Source: Eunapius fragilis
Lineage: Eukaryota; Porifera; Demospongiae; Spongillida; Spongillidae
Reading direction: 5' to 3'
NCBI GenBank assembly: GCA_963681505.1
Contig: OY811974.1
Coordinates: 1,819,124-1,883,123 of the forward strand
Length of the DNA: 64,000 bases
A program made the translations under genes and the position numbers. Of this stretch, positions 10,759-25,700 are shown in pieces. How positions within the stretch are numbered: the stretch's first letter is position 1; every line of letters begins with the position of its first letter. Under the pieces are notes generated by a model that did no database searches, was not told the DNA's origin, and worked only from the letters and a program-made list of their open reading frames with translations.

Positions 10759-13700
10759 CTGCAGGTAAGGAAGGTATGGAGGTAATGAGGGTAAGGAAGG
10801 TATAGAGGTAAGGAGGGTAAGGAGGGTAAGGGGTAAGAAGGTATGGAGATATGGAGGATAGGTAAGGAAGTGCGGAGGTATGGAGGTGTGGAGATATGGA
10901 GGCATGGAGGTATGAAGGCAAGGAGGTATGGGGTATGGAGGTATGGAGGTACGGAAGTACTATGGAAGTATGGAGATATATGGAGGTAATGGAGCTATGG
11001 AGGTCGCAACTCAATAATAAAATTACCTTCTCATCTGATGCAATGACTAACTTTCCCTTGGTGGACAATGGTACCCCCACCAGGTGTCTACCAAAACAAT
11101 GCACACCATTGGTTGCAAATGCCGATGCGGTTATATTAACAAACTGGTATGGCTTCATAATCTATTTTGCTAATATTCCTCCTAGCATGCACACTAACAC
11201 TTTTGCCTGAAGGATGGCTGCATACATGGGTCAGTGCTTCCTGCCTGCAACTATAATGAACACGGGTATAAGCTCAGCAAACAAAAGTTTCACTGCGCTT
11301 TTACTCATGTTCAAGTTTACTCCTATTCATTTTGAATTGCAGGTGATAAGGAGGCATGAAGTTGACCCATGTATGCGGGCCTTTAAAGGGGACTCTGTAC
11401 AATTTAAATGTAGTAGGCCACCCCTTTGGGTGTAATTAGTCGAATTCACTGCTACATATTGCTAGTTAATCGTGACTTGCAATCAACGTGTGTGCATGCT
11501 ATGTAACACACATACCTGAATGTCCTGAATGTCATATTATAATCACACCCTCCTCCCCAGTCCCTACCCTAGCCACCACACCCTCATTCCCTTTCCCCTC
11601 CCCATATACTCCTCCCTTTTGTTCTTCTCCTTCACCACACCCATCTTCCCCTCCCCCCTCCTTTCCCCCTCCCATCCTTTTCGTTGATGAGGTGTTTGCT
11701 AACTTGTTATCAAAGCGGACAGCTGGTGTAGGTGCACTCCTCTTCTTCAATTGCACCACGACAAGCATCACCACGACTACGATAACGGTGAAGCAGATGA
11801 TTCCAACAATGGTTGACACGGTCGCACCAGCAGCCGTTGCAACCGCGTTGGCGAGCCTCTCTTCCACTGGAGACTTGGTGGGTGAGGTGGCATAGGTCGC
11901 ACAACCCACGTCGCTGAAGGATTTGATTTGAACGGGGCAGCTGTGGTCCACCGCCAATGGTGAACCCAAAACGTTAATCACCGTGGTTTTAGCAACCCAG
12001 CCCTGCAAGTACGGAAGCAGGTTATTGTCTATGCTTCCTCGGAGCGTAATTGATATTTCGTCAGAGCAAAATAACAGGTCATTCTGGATTGAGAACCCAC
12101 AAGAGCAGTACGAATTGACGCTCTGAGTTACATGAAGAGAAATTGCATCAGTAGTGTCCGACACCTGTGAATACCAGGATTACATTTTACTAAAATTCTC
12201 AGTACACTCCACAAGACAGACAAAGCAATCACAGTGGATATATGGTGATTTGTTACTAGCTGATCCAAGAAAAGGGGATGGGATAATGAGGCAGTGGGTG
12301 GTGATGTGGGCGGGGCAATGAGGTACTACGAATAGGCAACTGAGGAAGTTTAAAATTGCATGATGGAAATTGACGGATTACATTTTCTCTGAAACTGTTT
12401 CATATTATTACATCAGTACCTACCTTCCACTCGGAGCAGTTATTAACACCATTGAGCTTCACTTGAACCAGTGTGTAGCCGTTGTTAATCATTGAAGTAG
12501 TACTTGTAGCTGGGAATTGGGAATGGGAGGAAGATATGAGTGGGAGGAGCTATGGTATAGGGGAGGAGCTTTGGTATAGAGGGAGGAGCTTTGGTATAGA
12601 GGGAGGAGCTTTGGTATAGGGGAGGAGCTTTGGTATAGGGGAGGAGCTTTGGTATAGGGGAGGAGCTTTGGTATAGAGGGAGGAGCTTTGGTATAGAGGG
12701 AGGAGCTTTGGTATAGGGGAGGAGCTACGGAAGTAAGGACGACAGAAAAATTTGTGCCTGTCACATCAGCGTATGTGCCATTTCCATGACAAATGATTTC
12801 AACATGTTACAATTACGAGGTGAACAAATGCAAATGCCTACTGTTCTACGGTAGCATGCCTGAAGCATTACGTTCTACGGTGGTGGTACGCATAATTTAT
12901 ATGCGCATGCATCACTGCTGCTGTATCTGTAGGAGCACAACTTACAGCAAAGACTTTCATCAAAGCCAGTGAATGCGCAATCTCTAACTCCGTCGCACAC
13001 TTTTGATGATGGTACGCACCCGTCATTTGAAAACAGAGGGCACTGAAATTCAGACGATGAGCAAGAACCTGTTGAGGCAATGCAAAGGTGAGTGTAACCA
13101 TGGTGATATGTGCAATCCCCACAAAGCACAAGTACCCACAACCGTGGTAATTCAGCATGCACATTTGATGGCTTAAAAAAAAAATTAAAATTAAAGTGTA
13201 TCATATTTGCTGAAAAGAAGTTCTGCATGGCAGGTGTGATGTGTATCAAAGAAACTGACACAAAAATTTATTTGCAATACTGATTCCTTGTTTGAGTCGC
13301 TGCGTATAGATAGGCACCAAAAAGGGCATCAACAAGGAACTAGTCTAACCCGCTTACCACATCCGAATTCGTCGCTGTAGTCACTGCAGTCCAGCACGTG
13401 GTCGCACACTCTGGTCACATTAATGCACTGCCCATTCTGGCACTGGAACTGGCTGGGACTGCAAGAGCCTGATAACAGATGAAATTAATAATTCATCGAC
13501 AGCAGGCTTTACCTGGCCTATAAGTTAGTTCTCAGTTGTAACTGTCTTTTTAAAAAATCAAAAAATAATAATAAATAAATAAAAATCACGTGCTGATCTA
13601 CAATATTACGTGCATACAATACATTGCTCATCTCATCAATAGTGTAGCAATTCCGCCTCTCAATAGAAATATGTGCCATTGTGACTTACCACAGCCAATC

Positions 13701-16700
13701 TCATCGCTTCCATCTCCACAGTCGTTGGTACTGTTACAATTGGCGGACAATGGGAGACACCTTCCATTTTGGCAGAGTTGGGTATTGCAGGCTGTGAACA
13801 GAAATGAATGCAAAGGTGCGCACACAAGTAACTAAGTTGAACCACATGATCTAAATATAAAGTGCACATAATATATGCAACAGCAACTCATTTGCACTCA
13901 TAAATACTCAAGACATCGAATGTGAAAGCAGTAACGTTAAGAAGATACTACAATGCATGACTTACTGCAGCCAACCTCATCACCATACGAGGCGTAGCAG
14001 TCAAGCACTCCATTGCAAGCCAGAGTAGAGTTAATGCAGTCATAGTAGTCACAGCGGTACTGGTAAGGGGAGCAGTAGCCTGAGGGAAAATGAAGGCAGC
14101 AACTGTATGCAACAACAATGCATGTTCCAATATGATCATTTTCATTTTTCATTCCATCACATCTTGAGTGCATTTGTAACTGTAGCAGTTATTAGATGCG
14201 TAAATGATTATCATTTTTTTAAATTGTGTGTCTTAGATGAGTCAGAACTATTTATAGGCAACTCTTTTCCTATGCACGATACACTGGTACGTAAATATAA
14301 AACTGTGGTGTCCAGTATAATCCACCCTTGTGGTACTTATTTCTCCAGGTCAACCAGCACTCGCATTGAAATCTATGGTTATAAGTAAAAATTCAGTGCC
14401 CTTATAACTCTATGATGGATGGTTTAATCCATGATATGTAATGACCATTTGATAGAGGAACTTCGCAGTTAACAGAAAATAATTTTTTTTGCTGTAAACA
14501 TGAAAAGCTGTGTGATCACAGTACAGTGTCCCATATATTTCCTGATAGTTTACAATGCATCATAATTAAGCAACATATTATGACTGTTTTCATTATGTAG
14601 AGTATGCTTCCTGACAACACATCTTTCATGTGCACTCAAACCTGTTCTTGCACGATTTATGCATGTTTAAAATAATAATAAATAATGAATTAAAAATAAA
14701 AAAAAACCAAACATGTGTCACCTGTACTTTTGCATGTGGGATGCAAACTGTAGCATGAGCATACTTGATGGTATGAAAACCTACGCAAGATTTAGCATAA
14801 TTCACGGCGCAAGACAGTTTCACTTTTCTCATGGGAGGGGGACATATTTCGCACAACTCACCGCATCCAAACTCATCACTGTTGTCTCCGCAGTCATTGT
14901 AATAGTCACATACATTGATTGCAGCGGTACAATAGTAGTTTCTGCACAGAAATTGGTCCGCACTGCAATGGCCTGAACAAATAATTGCAATACAAGCAAA
15001 TCATCAAACGAGCACATCTGTGTTTGTTCCCAGCCAATAATTGACTTTTACCCCCCGTGCCGCAACAAGAAGCATGCTGAATGGTTAAGAGATACCACAC
15101 CCCTCTCCTGTGCAGCTTATAACCGAGGTCTCGAATGATGTGGGTTAATGACCTGATTGTTGCCATGGATACGCTCACATCTGCTGACATCCTTTTAATC
15201 AATTTGATCACCCTGCTGATGTCCCATTAATCAATTTGATCACCTTGCTGATGTCACTTAAATCACCAGCTAATGACCCTTGAATCAGTTTTGCCCTCTC
15301 AAGAAATGTCTGATCTGGATTCTAATAAACTAGTTTCCGTTCATTTTTGGTACAGTTAAAAAACAAACAAACCAACAACTATTTGTTAATTTACTAGCAA
15401 CTGATGGCAATGTCAAGTACATATTTGAATATGTACACCAAATGTGTGAAAGTGTTGAAAATTAACTTGACGTAACCAAGGCAGCATCTACTGCTGCCTT
15501 GGTTACGTCATTGTGCGGCATGCATCATCAAAAGTACACCCTTACCACAGCCATCCTCATCACTTCCATCTCCGCACTCATCTAGCCTATTGCACCTGCT
15601 TGAATTTGACAAACATCCACCATTTGCACATGAGAACTCTGGGCATGCTGGATAAAAAATAATAATAATAAAAAGACCAAGCTTTCAAGTTGAATTGATG
15701 TTGAGCACCTAAGCAATCACTGTAAAGACATCTCTAGGACATTCATTCTAGTTAATATTAATCGATAGTGATTGGCTTAGAGACGTACGGCATCTTTGTT
15801 CATCTGAAGCATCCCAGCAGTTATGCACTCCATCACAGATGAGGGTGGAATTGAGACAGTTAAAGTAATCACACTGATACTGAGTAGGTGAGCAAAACCC
15901 TGCAAAGAAAGGGAATTTTTAGAATATTTATACTTTCTCACAAAGAATGATAGTCTGAAAAATATAAAGTTATTGCAATTTGATATGGACATGCAAAATT
16001 CAAGTGAAAGGCTGGTTAACATGATGTCTACATTGTATCCGCATATGTATTAACATTCAAAACCATCAGCACATTGCAAACTTTGAGATGAGTGGGCCTC
16101 AATTCACACAAAAAGGTCCCTGCATTAAAAACGTACCGCAGCCAAACTCATCAGTGTGGTCAGTACAGTCAGGATAGTAGTCACACGCATACGATGCAGG
16201 AATGCAAGTTCCACTCTGACACCTGAACTGATTCGCAGCACAACCACCTGCCAATGGCAAAAAAAAGTGGATTAAATTTAAATTTAAAATCAGGTCATCA
16301 TAGTAGACCTGAAAAATCAAATCATAAACTTGGTGATGATGATAAAGAGGTTTAAGGTTACACATAGATGCTGGATTTACGGTGGAACTAAACAATGCAT
16401 GGTTTCAGCTTTACATTTCAAGATTTCAAGTTCCTTCATGATGGTCTGCTATGACCTGACTCTTACAGATTGAAAATTTGGATGACATATGGTGATGACC
16501 TAAATTGATATAATGTAGGTAGAACACCTGTTAACCTTTCTTGGGCCGTGTTCTTCCAGCACAGATGAATTTTTACTTGTTTTTCCAAACAGTCGTTGTA
16601 CGAAGGATAATTGCAACGTTAATTATAGTATGTCAGTACACGTCCTGATCTTATTTGCAGACCCACTGATGCATTAATTAACTTACTGTAACCAAATAAC

Positions 16701-19700
16701 TATAAGACCCACTCTCCCTGTACCATTGCTTACCACAGCCGTCCTCGTCACTTCCATCTCGACACTCATCCAGACCATTACATCTGCTGGAGTTTGAAAC
16801 ACAGAGGCCGTTTGCACAACGATAGTTTGAGCAGGCTAAAATAAAGAATTGAAGTTTATGACTCTTCAACAAATGGGATACATTAAATCAGGGCATTGTC
16901 CAACAAATGGGGCAATTATTGGACCAAATCTGGGCTATGTTTCTTTTGTGCGACTACTTACGCTCTCTATAAAATGAGCTCAAAACACATTGAAAATTGG
17001 ATTGGCTATATGGACTGAAATTGTAACCAGCAGTGCATTGCTGGATAATGCCCCAAATGCTACCAATTTCTATATACTCATAAGGCATAGGAAGGGGGCA
17101 TTCTGGGAGACTGACAACTATATTCACTACTGACCTTAACCATACATGCCTTGTTAACACCTGGTGCGAATTAATTACACTCTTACACTGTTACATATAC
17201 CTGGTGTGTGTGGGTGTTTTAAAGACTGAAATCGTTTCCTATAGCTACTCTCTGTAGGAACCTACATAGTACAGGTCAAAGGTGAATATAGTTGTCAGCC
17301 CCCCTGGAACGCCCCCTTTGTACCCCTATGATACTCCAACAAAATGCACCTTAATTAAAATGTTCCATCAACAAAACAGATTTTATGTACGAGTGATTAA
17401 CAGACATGTCTACACAATCAAACATACTAATGATGAAATGGTAATTCATAAATCATACCACATCCTTGTTCGTCCTGGTTGTAAGGGCAGTCCAGGAGTC
17501 CATCACAGAGCCTTGTGGTGTCAATGCACTCAAAGTAACTGCATCGGAACTGTGTGGGTAGGCAAAGGTCTGTAGGGAATAAAATGTTATCACATGAAAT
17601 GGTGCTTTCCAAATAGAAAAATAAATATATACTAGTCTCGTGCATTGACATTGATATTTAGCATGCTGTAAGCTAGAGCCTGCTTGCAACAGTGCTCCTT
17701 TGTCATATTGAAAATAGTATTTACTTTCAGGACTGAATTGTATATACAGGACCATTATCCCACCTTCCTCATTAATATATTTAAGTGACTTGGGGGGTAC
17801 GAGAATGGTTAACTTACCACATCCAAACTCGTCACTGAAGTCCGGACAATTGTTGGTGTAGTCGCAGACAGCAGTGGCGTTGATGCAGGTGCCATCATGG
17901 CATCTGAACTGGTCAAAACGGCAGGATCCTGAAACAAAGCGCATAGGACAGCCATTTAAAAAAAAATCAGAGTGATGGGTTCCAAAGACCATACCACAGC
18001 CGTCCTCATCGGTTCCATCTCCGCATTCATCCAGCCCATTACATCTGCTTGAGTTTGACACACAGAGGCCATTTGCACAGGTGAAGTTTGGGCAGTCTGA
18101 AAAAAAAAAAGAAGTACCCCCTGTAAAGCAAGGTGACTGCAGGCACTCCAGACCAACACAACTCAATGGAAGTTAGCTGCTTGTGCTCATGATTTAATCA
18201 CTTAAAAATATTCTTATAACCTGCTCAAAGGTTGTTATGAAAAGTCATGCCCTTGAAATGAGCAACAAAAGGGTACTTGTGTACTTGCTAATTATCCTAA
18301 ATGGTCAAATAGCCACTGCCCCTACTTATCAAAGGTCAATTATTAATTACAACTTCAGAAGCTATGCTGTGGTACTGCTGTCTGTCAATGAAACAAATTT
18401 CCACAGTTTCACAAAACTTACAGCACCCTTGTTCGTCTGCTGTGCTGAAGAAGCAATCATATCTTCCATTGCAGGCCAATGTAGAGTCAATGCATTCACT
18501 AAAAAAGCCGCAACGATACTCATGTGGAGAGCAGTACCCTGCACAAGAGATTCACGATGTGTTAGCCATATGTCAATAAGACATTTGTGATAGCTTGCAG
18601 GGTCAAACAATCTGGTAGGTTATGATTGTAATCAGCTTATATAGAAAAATTTTCACACAGAAGTATTGTTATCTGCTTACAACAGAAAACCTTTCAAAAC
18701 AATTTCACCTCTTGCCCTTTGGTTTGCCATAATTGCCAACATGCACAAAGTTTCAGCATAAATATGGTACTCACTGCAGCCAAACTCATCACTATTGTCT
18801 CCACAGTCATTTGAGTAGTCACACACACCAGCAGAATCAATGCATCGCTCATTATGACATCGGTATGCACTTGAATTGCAAGAGCCTGAAACCAGACAAA
18901 TGCATTACAGTGATTGTATTTTCAAAAAATCATTTAAATTACCTATTTGAAAAGCTAGAACAGTACAAAATATATTACTACTAATAATACAAAAAGGACC
19001 TAACACAATATTATAAAACTATCCAGAAAGAGCATTGTGCTCTTGCAATTGAAATTACCTATTTGAAACGCTAGAACAGTACAAAATATATCACTACTAA
19101 TAAAGGACCTAACACAATATTACAAAACTATCCAGAGAGAGCTTTGTGCCCTGATTCCTTACCACAACCACGCTCATCAGTTCCATCAACACAATCATTC
19201 ACTCCATTACATATACTTGAATTTGAAACACACAGTCCACTTGAACATTGGAAACCAGATGTACAGGCTGAAAAATAAAAATGGAAGTCAGGCACTACAG
19301 TTAATAATTACACATATGTAATTGACAGGATTTAATAATACGGATGTCGCTGCACTTTTTACCCTAATACATAAGTGCATACTTTAGTATTGCACTTGTA
19401 GTGTAAACACTGTTTTAAAAGGACGTCTGACAATGGAGTCTAACATGTTCAAATCATATGATCTATATTTTGCTTTCCAAAAGTAAATAAATTATCAGTA
19501 GGCACATATTCCCAATAAGCAATGTACGACATTGTGGATTTGGTGTTCTACACATACGACAGTTTTGTTCATCAGAATTATCATAGCAGTCATATATTCC
19601 ATTGCAGACAGAGCTGCTGTTCAGGCAGGTACCATAGTCACATCGAAATTGGGTGGGTGAACATGGATCTACAACAGGGGGAAATTTCATGGTCACTGAG

Positions 19701-22700
19701 ACTGATCAAATGGCACATTTTTGCGAAGGCACTAAACTAAACAAATTTAAACTGTTTTGCACATAAAAATAATTATAGATAGTCTTCACATATATCTCTG
19801 ATGCAATTTGCAACCCACTGTTGAAAAACACAAAGATTATCCTTTTTTATATGACAGGTCCTACAAGGAACGGTCTTTATAAAAACAAAGGAACCCAAAG
19901 CCATAACTGATGTGCAATGCAACAAGTATGCGATTAAAATGGGAACTTACAGCAGCCATACTCATCACTACGATCTGTGCAGTCTGTGTATTGATCGCAC
20001 GCATACGACGTTGGGATGCACTCTCCATTACGACACTTGAACTGGTACGAAGCGCAAGGAGCTGGAATTAAAAAGATGCAGCCGGAGTCAACTGCAAGTA
20101 ACCAATGACAACAAAACAAAAGCAACAACAACAAAAAATTAAAAAAAGATCACACTTCCTTGGCCTGCCGATAGAGAGACTTGAAGGCTGCATCAGAGGC
20201 ACAATGGAGGGATGAAGAACGGCTAATCTGTGTGTCTCTGTCATAACAGCTCTGAATACCATTACATAATTTTTAAAGGCTTAGGTCATCACTAGTTGTA
20301 TTAGCATCAGACCAAGTCACAAGCTGCATTCAGAAAACAACCTATTGACCTCTAGTTTATTTATAGTTTGAGCTACCATTTGTATGTAGTAATCAAACAA
20401 ATACATGCAGTGATAGACTAAATAATGCCATGCACTCACGTACAGGGAAGGGTCTGGGTACTTGTGACCCACATATAGGAGTTCTTTCAGGAATGAACAT
20501 CATGGATCCCACAACAAGCCAATTGTACAACGCTTCAGAATGCGTACGAATTGCATTGTTTAAACAATATCGTATGTTGAAGCGTTCACTATGCTTGGAT
20601 GGCTTCTGTCTAAGAGCCCACCTCCTACTCTATTACCATGCCAACAAAAAACAATTAGCTGACTGCTAGGATATGTGTCCTACAGATTCAAGTTTAGAAA
20701 CTTTACATTTAATTGGTATTGCTACTGCGTTCTGACCGTAGCGATACCACATTCCATACAATGAAGAGGTGTTGCTATAGTGATAAGCTTGAACAACCCT
20801 CCATCACAGCCTGCACGCTGGCATCCTTACTGGTCAATAGTCAATAGCTATGGGCCACAAATGCATGGTCAGCAGCTCTTGACTGTATGCATGTGTGACT
20901 AGAAGTTTTAGAAACACATTGTAAATGAAGACTGCTTCAAGGTTTGCAAATTTATTTTTCTCTTTTTAGACAAAAGCTTATGTATAGTCTTTGCAGAGAA
21001 CACAGAATTATGGATTTCATCTGGGGCCAATATGGGTCTCTGATTCATATGGTCTGCTTAATATGGGCCAACATGGGTCTCTGCTTCATATGGGCCATGT
21101 GGTCTCTGCTTCATATGGGCCATATGGTCTCTGATTCCATATGGTCTCTGATTCAGACGATGATGATATCATGACTACAGAGGAACTGATAAACTTAATT
21201 GCAGGATCGGAGAAAGAGGAAAATAGTATGATGAGGGGGCTGGTGCAGCTCAAAACTGGAAACCAATGCAATGCAGACATAATAATATACTAAACGGCAA
21301 TAGTTACAAATTAAAGCGTGCAACCATCAAACATCCGTCCTTACCACAGCCACTCTCGTCAGTTCCATCTCCACACTCATCCAGCCCATTGCATCTGCTT
21401 GAGTTTGACACACAGAGGCCGTTCGCACAGGAGAAGCTTGCGCAGGCTGATGACAAACAAAAGGATAGCTTAATCAGCACGCACGGCATTAGGGCAGAGA
21501 TCATATATAGAGGGATTGGAAACGAGTCACGTGCGCCATACATAGAATAGGCATAGCATGCGAACCATCCGACCTCGTGTTAATTACACCTTTACGCGGG
21601 TAAAGAAAAGTGACCTAAAGGCACCAAAACCACTAAATCCATTCGAGAAGGTACGGTTTTGTTTTTTGAATCTAGCTCCTACATGTATTGACTACCTGCT
21701 TAATCATTTTTGTGGTCTACGAGTCCTCGTCTGGCGAGTTGTAAAGGTTCTTGTCAAATAAATTGTTAATTTGGTAGGACAACTTTTTGGCCGACAGTAT
21801 CTGCTCAGCTAAAGCGCGTTTTGAAACAAAACGCGGTGTGTATGATGGAATAAGCACGAAAAGTGGCGTAGGGGGGTCTTTATGTGTGTGGACTTTTCAG
21901 AATCGCTACTGCGTGTTATTGGATACGCTAACTTTGGCCTACAGTTTCGTTGGCGTTGTGTTGGCTACGAGCGTGTAACCTGTTTTGTCGTGTTGCTTGA
22001 AGATTGTAAAGTGGCGTGGCCGTAAGTTTTTCGACTAAAAACATGCGCTTTATAACATATTCCTTTTCAAAGGTGATTGAAAAATCAAAATTTCAGTTGG
22101 CGCAACATCGAAAGTATGAGAAGTGCCTGCAGCGGGAGGCTGGAGGACGCCCGTACACGCCAAGTGTACGTATTCCTAACCAGAACATGGTTGTTTAATG
22201 TATCCCCCGGCCTTTGTATCTCTGGATCTCAGTACAGAACTCAGTGTTGGCATGTTCAACCCTTAAGTTTTTTCCTCGCGTAGGATCCGCAGCCCTTGGT
22301 ATGCACAGTTTCGCCGATTTGTATCACATCTGCGTTCTGCTGGACGATATCGTGTTCAGCCAGAGTAAGGTCGTTGTCCCTGGCAGATGTCCAGCTCCTG
22401 TCAGTCTTCAGTTTGTGATTTTTTTTTTGTTGTGCAGCACTTTAAATTTAATGAACTGTGATTTGTGAGTTTGGTCTATATATAATCTCTGCGTTTGTGT
22501 GTCTTTTATTGCCATTGGACATAGTGCAAAGAACAAAGTTGACTTGTGCTGACAGCACGGTATTGTAAGGATTCAGGTGCGGATGGCAGCTGTTACCTAG
22601 TGTTAATTGGGCTCGTTTCCAATCCCTCTATATATTATCTCTGATTAGGGGGCCAAATGAATGTTATGTGACAGTGCGTATTTGTCAACAACAAGATTCA

Positions 22701-25700
22701 CTGAACTAAATCGTTTTGAGGAGCGTATTAGATTCAACAACTCAGCAAATAAAAGTGCGCGCGTGCGGCGTGCATGCAGTTGAATAAAAAAAAAGATCTT
22801 CGATGTGATATAATGTGGAAGTTGCCCATCGATTGTATAAGCCCAATTAACAATATTGCACAACTTACGGCAGTGTAATTCATCATAACGGTTGTCACAG
22901 TCGCTCACCCCATTACAAGCCAGGGTAGAGTTGATGCAGGTAAAGTAAGCGCATCGCAGCTGAGATGGCAAACAGTAACCTGTGTGCGCGCATGCATCAG
23001 AAAAAATGAATGTTCCTTTGTGATTTGTATACATATACATGCACATATGCATGTATATGCGCTGCGCATCACCGAGCAACCTTGCCCGGGAGCAGCAACG
23101 CGGTTCATCGTTACCCATAACAGCAGATAGTTGTCGCAATGGGGAATGGGGAGAGACAGTATACGGACTGGCATTTGTAAGGGGGGAGGGGGGGGGGGGG
23201 GGGGGGGAGTCTCCCTCGATATGTTTAGCCAGAGATCATATATAGAATATTATCTCTGGTTTAGCTCAGCAAATGCGAGTTTTCCTCTTGCGGTTAGAAC
23301 TTTTAAATGGTAGGTAAGCCAGGACATCGTGAGCAGAATACAGCATTATTGTACGCTTACTTCATGCATATAAATCGTTTAGAATGCGATCCTCCTATAG
23401 CGGCAGCAAAATATGTATCCACCTTATGATACGTTTTCAATGTTGTTCAGGACAAGCTAAAGAAAAGATATTAACGCTCGCATTGAAATGTTGCCTTATG
23501 AATTTATGATATTTTGGATTAGTAATGATCATTTGTTAGAGGCTCTCAAATTTAAATTTGAAAAGTGTGATTTTGCTGGACACTGTCTCATACTCTAAGT
23601 TTCACAAAACACCGTTGTGCCGTTAAGCAATAATGTGCCTACGAAGTCATTTCATAACCACCCACCTACCATACAGCGCTATCCTTGACACTGCCATCAA
23701 CCTTGTGTGTACTGGCAGCAGCAGAGGGCTCAGTCATTACTTTATGTCGTTCAAACATTCATATTTGAAGATCTGCCTTGCATGTATTTCCATATTAAGT
23801 ACTATGTTTGAACATCAAGAAAAAGCTAATTAGACAAGGATACAGCACTTGGGGGAGGGTGGGGTGGGGTGGGGCTCTGGACTCTGTACGTTTTGTGTGA
23901 CTCAATCCCACATGTACACCTGCCATTGCACAGACAAGAGAATGCTGTTATTTACTTGTTCATGGAGACACTGGACATTCAAAACATATTCCTGTGGATT
24001 GTATATGCACATGCATGCATGCACTATTCCCCTCCTCCCTCACTCAGTCTGGACCTAATGTATACCCACATCGCATGATTAACTCACCACATCCAAACTC
24101 ATCACTGTTGTCTCCACAGTCATTATTGTAGTTGCACGCATATGATGCAGCAATGCAGTTTCCATTACGACATCTGAACTGGTTCAGATTGCAAGACCCT
24201 GCAACAGAGGCAGGAAGATGGTAGAGGGAGGAAAGAGGAGGGGAGGGAGGGGAGGAAGGGAGGGAGGGGAGGAAGGGAGGGAGGGGAGGAAGGGAGGGAG
24301 GGGAGGAAGGGGGAGGGGAGGAAGAGGGGAGGGGAGGAAGGGGGAGTGGAGGAAGGGGGAGGGGAGGAAGGGGGAGGGGAGGAAGGGGGGAGGGGAGGAA
24401 GGGGGAGGGGAGGAAGGGGGGAGGGGAGGAAGGGGGAGGGAGGAAGGGAGGGGAGGTAGGGGAGTGAGGGAGGGGAGGTAGGGGAGTGAGGGAAGTGAGG
24501 GAGGGGAGGTAGGGGAGTGAGGGAGGGGAGGTAGGGGAGTGAGGGAGGGGAGGTAGGGGAGTGAGGGAGGGGAGGTAGGGGAGTGAGGGAGGGGAGGTAG
24601 GGGAGTGAGGGAGGGGAGGAAGGGGAGTGAGGGAGGGGAGAAAGGGGAGTGAGGGAAGGAAGGGGAGGGAGGGAAGGAGAGAGGTGGGAGGGAGGGGAAG
24701 GAGGGAGGGAAGAGAGGAGGGAGAGAGGGAGTGGAGGGAGGAAAGGGTGAGCGGAGGGAGGAAGAGGAAGAAAAATCATATTAGTACGTGTTCATTAAAC
24801 ATGCATGCTAAACGAAAAGAGTATATGGAAAGCTGAAATGACATGATGCAGGTACGACATCCATGAAACCATTGGAAATAGTAGTCTGCACACAAAGTGT
24901 ATTGCACTAGACAGTGCTTCAGAGTATGACAAGCATCTACAGATGTGCACCTCCACCATATGCATGCATGCACACACATCTCAAGCAAAGAATCTTACCA
25001 CAGCCGTCCTCATCAGTACCGTCACCACACTCATCCAGGCCGTTGCATCTGCTTGAGTTCAGGACACACTGCCCATTTGCACACGGAAGATGTGGACAGG
25101 CTGTGAAGATAAAAAGGACTCACAAACATCAAGGCTTAAAAAATCATACTGTACGTAAGCATGCAAGGTAGAGACATTGATTCTTATCAGCTTATTGTAA
25201 GATGCTGTTGGTATTCTTTGAATGAGTAAAAGACTCAAATGCTAAACTTTACCTGGTAAGGCTTTTTATAAATTACCCCCCCCCCTCATCCTGATGCAGT
25301 AGTGCTGATATCAGAAGTGGAGATTCAACACTGCACAGGTCTATGCTGATACAAATTTGGTATACCTCAGTATTAAATACAAAATTACAGCAGAAAGTAA
25401 CCAATTACCGGGACTAAAATCTATATGTGACATGATCAGTGTCACCTGAAATAGGCTACTCCACCTACATGCAGTATAGCATCCATGTTCATCGGAACTA
25501 TCTGCCGGGCAGTTTTCAACCGCATTGCAGGCCAGTGTGACATTGATGCAGCCTCCGTTGAGACATCGGAACATACCAGCGCCACAGGGATCTTAAATAA
25601 ATAAATAAATAAAAATGAAGGAAGAGGATTGTGTCCACATTAAATTTGACCTTGTGGTCACATGCGTGGTGCATTATTCTTAACGTATACTGCATAACAA

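Noticed and set aside
17282..17575. 97-aa plus-strand frame
   Set aside because: Antisense to LDLa 14 and an intron; no domain.
24165..24836. 204-aa Pro/Ser/Leu-rich minus-strand frame
   Set aside because: Product of the purine/pyrimidine satellite; it also overlaps the LDLa 4 acceptor.
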